From contig PSPR01000011.1 of assembly GCA_004195515.1 (NCBI GenBank), positions 1-35,266 on the forward strand: DNA of 35,266 nt. The letters are read 5' to 3'. Positions 31,668 through 35,266 of the stretch are shown here, piece after piece; the first letter of the stretch is position 1, and each line of letters begins with the position of its first letter. A program made the translations under genes and the position numbers. The DNA is from Methanobacteriota archaeon (GTDB taxonomy: Archaea > Thermoplasmatota > Poseidoniia > Poseidoniales > Poseidoniaceae). The notes beneath the pieces are model-generated. The model did not search any database and was not told where the DNA came from. It saw only the letters and a program-made list of their open reading frames with translations.

Positions 31668-32786
31668 TTGACTCGAACACTTGTTTTAACTGTCGATAGA
31701 GATAATGACCTCGGTCAAAAAACCGCTATTCGTGGCCCGGTTGTCGGCAGAAAACAAGTGATTGCAGCCGCACTCAGGCTCGGCATTAGCGATCCAGAAG
31801 AAAGTGATACCAACGCCATTTTCGGGGCATTGCACCAACACGATGACCTCGCCGAATCAAAGGGTGAATCCGATGAAGTCGAAGTCGCAATCCTTACCGG
31901 AGACGAAAAGGTCGGAGTTCGATCTGATCGTGCTATCGCTGCTCAACTAGAAGAGGTAGTTGCGGATTTCCAACCGGATTTGGCAATCTTGGTCACCGAT
32001 GGCGCTGAGGATGAATCGGTAATGCCAATCATTCAAAGTCAGGTCAGAATAGATCATGTGCAAAAAATAATCGTCAAACAATCCAAAGGAATCGAGGGCA
32101 CTTACTATTACATTGTAAAAGCACTCGAAGACCCAAAATGGCGAGCAAAGATGTTGGTTCCACTTGGGACAGTAATGGCGATTTTCGGTTTGGGCGTTAT
32201 GCTGCCTGACCAATTGGGTGGTGTCGTTATCGGTGCACTTCCATTGCTTCTAGGCTTATTCATTCTCTCAAAGGGACTTGGTCTAGAGGCTACAATCAGC
32301 CGAATCGCCCAAGAAATGCGAGAAAATGCCGATGCTGCAATGGCCTCTTCATTGCTTTGGACAGCAACCGTATTTAGTGCAATATTTGCTGTTGCGACCG
32401 GTTATGAAAGTTATATTGAACATACAAAGGATGCATCAGTATCGGTCTTGTGGATTGCGGTGCTTCATTCTTCACTTGCTTGGATCGTTATCGTGTTCTT
32501 AACTTCAACCGCTGGATTTATGATTTTACGCCTGCAAAAAGGTTCTTTCTCTGGCCGTTTAATCGTCTTGACTGTATTTGGAATGGTTGTATATTCATTC
32601 TTGGACAAAGGCCTTGAAATTGCCCAAAATGTCCTTACCGGAGTTAATTACGAATTTAGCCCTAACGCAATTTTCAACGACCTATTGGAACCTATGATGT
32701 GGATAGCAGTACTCTGGGTAACGACCACAATCGTAAGAGCTGTTCAAACACGCCAAGCCCAATCAGAAAGGTATTGGGGAATTTAA
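31668..32786 (+). CDS. DUF373 family membrane protein
   Basis: A 372-residue protein of the archaeal DUF373 family. The N-terminal cytoplasmic domain (1-160) begins LVLTVDRDNDLGQK and IRGPVVGRKQ (21-30), and contains VAILTGDE and LAILVTDGAEDESVMPI, a Rossmann-like alpha/beta pattern. It is followed by about six TM helices from residue 165 to the end. The family is widespread in archaea and has no established function. Start is TTG with GGAGGG eight bases before it. Its position 15 bp after priL suggests co-transcription. Confidence 0.87.
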   Translation: MTRTLVLTVDRDNDLGQKTAIRGPVVGRKQVIAAALRLGISDPEESDTNAIFGALHQHDDLAESKGESDEVEVAILTGDEKVGVRSDRAIAAQLEEVVADFQPDLAILVTDGAEDESVMPIIQSQVRIDHVQKIIVKQSKGIEGTYYYIVKALEDPKWRAKMLVPLGTVMAIFGLGVMLPDQLGGVVIGALPLLLGLFILSKGLGLEATISRIAQEMRENADAAMASSLLWTATVFSAIFAVATGYESYIEHTKDASVSVLWIAVLHSSLAWIVIVFLTSTAGFMILRLQKGSFSGRLIVLTVFGMVVYSFLDKGLEIAQNVLTGVNYEFSPNAIFNDLLEPMMWIAVLWVTTTIVRAVQTRQAQSERYWGI

Positions 32787-32791
32787 AATTC

Positions 32792-33232
32792 TCAAGAATT
32801 GAAGAACGCTTCGTGCAAACACTGCGGGCAAGTAACCCGGATAGGTCTAACATCTGGAATCCCTAATGGTGAAGAACAAGAAGGGCAAATAATCGCTTGC
32901 TTAACTTGAGATTGCTTGTCTCGGCCCTCTTGGCTAGGATTGTACTTCATTCGATACTGGTCTGGCTTATCGATAAATTGTGGGCCAGTATTGACCGGCT
33001 GGGCTTGTGATAAATCCACTAAATCTTTGTGCGCGCCTGGATTGAAATCTGCAAATGGATCAATTTCGGTTGGCTGAGTGGATACAACTGGTCCTGCTTG
33101 AAAGGCCGCCATTTCCTGCTGTATTTGGTCTGAAGAAATACCATGGTTTCTACTGACCGCATCTATTTCCAACATTTGTTCGTATCCTGATAGACCGCAA
33201 AGCCGGGCTAGGACGTCATTTGGTAGCGGCAT
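32792..33232 (-). CDS. Zinc-ribbon protein of unknown function
   Basis: A 146-residue soluble protein ending in a zinc ribbon: CPSC (116-119) and CPQC (135-138), separated by 15 residues. The N-terminal 45 residues (LPNDVLARLCGLSGYEQM, then NHGISSDQIQQEM) look helical, like a small UBA- or HTH-type bundle. The middle is Pro/Gln-rich and probably disordered. No catalytic motif is visible. It converges on the DUF373 gene with a 5-bp gap. Confidence 0.72.
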   Translation of the reverse strand: MPLPNDVLARLCGLSGYEQMLEIDAVSRNHGISSDQIQQEMAAFQAGPVVSTQPTEIDPFADFNPGAHKDLVDLSQAQPVNTGPQFIDKPDQYRMKYNPSQEGRDKQSQVKQAIICPSCSSPLGIPDVRPIRVTCPQCLHEAFFNS

Positions 33233-33357
33233 TAATACGGCCTCGGCACATCTTTAGCAATGAAGGTTCACATTAGGTGTGTAGGTTTGGGACTTCCCGT
33301 GACAAAAAGGGGGTAGCCTTCCAGAATCCAACAGTAAATCAGCCAATTTGATGTAGT

Positions 33358-33376
33358 TTACCGGTAAGATTTTACC
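33358..33376. promoter_or_regulatory. Palindrome TTACCGGTAA with overlapping inverted repeat
   Basis: A perfect 10-bp palindrome (33358-33367) is followed by TTACC (33372-33376). The latter pairs with GGTAA inside the palindrome to give a second, spaced inverted repeat. It lies in the divergent spacer 33233-33463, the longest gene-free stretch in the window, and upstream of the TATA-like element of the CBS gene. An operator is possible but unproven. Confidence 0.3.
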
Positions 33377-33415
33377 AATATTGATTGATTAGGGAGGGTT
33401 CATATTACTGTTGCA

Positions 33416-33425
33416 TTGATATAGG
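33416..33425 (+). promoter_or_regulatory. Candidate TATA-like element before CBS gene
   Basis: TTGATATAGG lies 38 bases before the ATG at 33464. This is compatible with a transcription start about 25 bases downstream and a short leader. The same 10-mer, in the same orientation to transcription, precedes rps13. Confidence 0.35.
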
Positions 33426-33463
33426 TGAGGGATTGGGGCCGGGCCAATTAGAAGGGAAGTACC

Positions 33464-33922
33464 ATGGCCATCACCAAGTCAAGAAATCCGCCAAAAAACA
33501 GCCGCTCGGCGGCAGCTCGCTCACTTACATGTGGCCAGGTAATGACTCGGCCTCATGCCCTAAGGCGGGATGCATCGGTCGCAGATGCTCTTGAGAAAAT
33601 CACCAGCCATGACTGGGACCATATCTTCATCGTTAATTCTGAACGGGTTCCAATCGGTAGAATTCATGCGGTAGACATCCTAAAGTTGATCGCTCGAAAG
33701 ACCGTGAACCGTGATGTTGCTTGGATGCACGCAATTCCTGCACGACAACTCGTAACTCAGGAAATCCTAACTATGAAAGTCAATACCCCTTTGCTCAAAG
33801 CAGCAGCTTTGATGCTTGCTCACGATCTAAGTCAACTTGCTGTCGTTGATTCTGAAGGCGCTCTTATCGGTGTGGTCAGCCATTCTTGTGTTGCTCGCCA
33901 TCTACCTAAGTTCTTACTGTGA
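33464..33922 (+). CDS. Two-CBS-domain protein
   Basis: A 152-residue protein made of a CBS pair: CBS1 at about 23-78 (VMTRPHALRRDASVADALEK, then IFIVNSERVPIGRIHAVDIL) and CBS2 at about 93-148 (ILTMKVNTPLLKAAALML, then LAVVDSEGALIGVVSH). CBS pairs bind adenosine nucleotides and sense energy state or regulate partner enzymes. No catalytic domain is attached, so it probably acts on another protein. GGGAAG seven bases before the ATG supports the start. The first 20 residues are basic and Ser/Arg-rich. Confidence 0.87.
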   Translation: MAITKSRNPPKNSRSAAARSLTCGQVMTRPHALRRDASVADALEKITSHDWDHIFIVNSERVPIGRIHAVDILKLIARKTVNRDVAWMHAIPARQLVTQEILTMKVNTPLLKAAALMLAHDLSQLAVVDSEGALIGVVSHSCVARHLPKFLL

Positions 33923-33959
33923 GCGGAGGATTCAACATAGAATTGCTAGTGCGGTCAAC

Positions 33960-34757
33960 ATGGCCTCACAATCTCCACGGCTTTGGCCATGTCCCCCGGG
34001 TAACTCGCCTAGGCCATTACCAACCGGGCCTATTTTATTCACGATGAGAGAGATAATTGATCTCAAACCTCACAACATGCCAGTAGCAGATTCATTAAAT
34101 CTAGATGATTTAAGAGAATATTTTTCACTATTTACTTTGCCTGATGGAAAAATTCTAGGCGATCTAATCGACTTCTCTAAACGCAGACCATTATTGGTCA
34201 TGGGTGAATTAGCCAACCCTTACCGATTGTGTGACATAATGGCTCCAGATATGCCAATCATCCAAGTGCGCATGGAAAATATTTGCAGAACCTGGGCCGA
34301 CAGTCTCGATAGCCGTGAGGTCCAGCCCGGCATTCATCATATCACGATGGCAAGATTGCCGGGTTGGTGGGAAATGACACATTTGACAATGGTTGAGCCG
34401 GCCGACCTCAAGCGAATCGTCCAATGGCTCGATGGACCTAATCCCAATAATTGGTTACCTAAACGAATTGCTGAAGGCACTATTCGCTTGGAAGAAAATT
34501 ACCAACTCTCACCACCTGACCAAGAAAAATTGGAATGGGATGGTGTGACTGAAAATGTGCTGCAAGAGATTCCCCCCGCTTCTGGGCCATCGTTGGATCT
34601 CAGTACAATAATTGTGCCAATTCATACCAGAATGGGCTGTTATAATTCGAGAGGGCGAATCGTCAAATGTGTACATACACCTCAAACCAAATTCCATGAG
34701 GATTTATTTCGGCGGGGATCTTCGTTCAAATGGTCCGATATCTTGAGTTTTCTCTGA
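33960..34757 (+). CDS. Uncharacterised 265-residue protein
   Basis: I do not recognise this family. The product is soluble, without signal peptide or membrane helix. It contains blocks such as LVMGELANPYRLCDIMAPDM and WWEMTHLTMVEPADLKRIVQWLDGPNP. An SGPSLDLSTIIVPI strand near the C terminus precedes IHTRMGCYNS. The frame is open to 33837, but that would overlap the CBS gene, so ATG 33960 is used although its ribosome site is weak. A GGAGGATT just after the CBS stop may instead serve a start near 33940 that I cannot identify. It follows the CBS gene by 37 bp. The DNA shortly after its end is the recombinase remnant. Confidence 0.62.
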   Translation: MASQSPRLWPCPPGNSPRPLPTGPILFTMREIIDLKPHNMPVADSLNLDDLREYFSLFTLPDGKILGDLIDFSKRRPLLVMGELANPYRLCDIMAPDMPIIQVRMENICRTWADSLDSREVQPGIHHITMARLPGWWEMTHLTMVEPADLKRIVQWLDGPNPNNWLPKRIAEGTIRLEENYQLSPPDQEKLEWDGVTENVLQEIPPASGPSLDLSTIIVPIHTRMGCYNSRGRIVKCVHTPQTKFHEDLFRRGSSFKWSDILSFL

Positions 34758-34763
34758 TTTCGC

Positions 34764-35262
34764 TTGGCTGCGGGCGTGGGCCTAGGGTGCAGAGTGAGCG
34801 GTAATTTTCTCAAGCACAAAATCAAGCAGATAACTGCTTACAGAATGGACCGATTATTTCGCAGCACCATTGATTGTCTTGCTACGGTGGAGGAATTAGA
34901 TGAATTCGGTATAGGAATTCAGTTCTGTGAATCAGGAGGGCAACCTCTTGATTTATCTTCAGCAGTTGGTAGAATGCTGATTACCATCTTGGCTGCCTTT
35001 GGCGAGATGGAACGTAACCTCATCAGTGAGCAAACTCGGATGGCTATACACCTTCGATAGATATGGTTGGGATGTTGATGAAGACAATAATTTCGTGGAA
35101 AATGAAAAAGAGCAGTATTGGATTGAAAACATTAAGGTTCGACACCATGAAAATGGCATTTCAATCTCTCAAATCGCAAGAGAACTGAACACGTGGGGCG
35201 TTCCAACCAAACGTGGAAAGAAGTGGTCGCACAAGCAAGTTTCAAGAATCTTGAGAAGATAA
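34764..35262 (+). pseudogene. Remnant of a large serine recombinase
   Basis: Two frames carry adjacent pieces of a serine site-specific recombinase. From about 34815 to 35046 the first frame gives ITAYRMDRLFRSTIDCL, GIGIQFCESGGQPLD, and LAAFGEMERNLISEQTRM, the C-terminal part of the resolvase catalytic domain. From about 35055 the second frame (+1) gives YGWDVDEDNNFVENEKEQYW and ISQIARELNTWGVPTKRGKKW, the Recombinase domain, ending at TAA 35260-35262. The N-terminal catalytic part with the nucleophilic Ser (YxRVSTxxQ) is absent, as is the usual 15-25-residue linker at the frame change. Also absent is the long C-terminal zinc/coiled-coil region of large recombinases. It is therefore truncated at 5', internally deleted and frameshifted, and not functional. 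Confidence 0.8.
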
Positions 35263-35266
35263 TTTT

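Noticed and set aside
33837-33959. Upstream hydrophobic extension of the 33960 gene
   Set aside because: It is an off-frame reading of the second CBS domain; the hydrophobic stretch is a frame artefact, not a signal peptide.

Overview
The window is a compact, intronless archaeal chromosome segment of about 35 kb, most likely from a marine planktonic euryarchaeon of the Marine Group II / Poseidoniales type. The archaeal identity is read directly: the large subunit (DP2) of the archaea-specific DNA polymerase D, the archaeal/eukaryotic primase large subunit PriL, RNA polymerase subunit D in the order rps13-rps4-rps11-rpoD, archaeal pantoate kinase, MptE and a DUF373 protein. The lineage guess is inference. 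It rests on moderate GC, large surface proteins with thrombospondin-type-3 repeats, membrane-anchored winged-helix regulators, and several bacterial-looking genes (leucyl-tRNA synthetase, CGFS glutaredoxin with BolA, Rpe).

Layout. 34-680 (minus): BolA then CGFS glutaredoxin, a likely Fe-S handling pair. 733-3732: a polysaccharide flippase (plus) converging on an rpe-glycosyltransferase pair (minus). 3836-5719: thioredoxin converging on a winged-helix STAND-type ATPase. 5826-12548: a 1139-residue surface protein with a WD40-like propeller and 12 Asp-rich repeats, a metallo-beta-lactamase-fold hydrolase, and a membrane protein with an exported Cys-paired sensor region and two cytoplasmic winged helices. 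12618-18040: bacterial-type leuS converging on a second thrombospondin-3 surface protein. 18126-19692: an orphan gene and a homologue of the eukaryotic CDIN1/C15orf41 nuclease. 19676-23123 (minus): rps13-rps4-rps11-rpoD followed by pantoate kinase. 23271-25100 (minus): pyrE and a THUMP-like methyltransferase. 25199-29207: DP2, broken into two overlapping reading frames. 29208-30409 (minus): mptE and a small membrane protein. 30480-32786: priL and a DUF373 membrane protein. 32792-34757: a zinc-ribbon protein, a two-CBS protein and an unknown protein. 34764-35262: remnant of a large serine recombinase.

Genome style. There is almost no spacer DNA; the longest gene-free stretch is 231 bp (33233-33463). 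All seven convergent gene pairs overlap, abut, or are 5 bp apart. Several starts are preceded by parts of the GGAGGTGAT ribosome-binding consensus (GGTGA, GGAGG, GGAGGT). I saw no tRNA, rRNA, CRISPR array or complete insertion sequence.

The points most worth a second look are the DP2 gene split between its two active-site blocks, the CDIN1-like nuclease, the sensor-TM-winged-helix protein between two surface-protein genes, the Cys4 knuckle inserted before KMSKS in a bacterial-type LeuRS, and the serine-recombinase scar.
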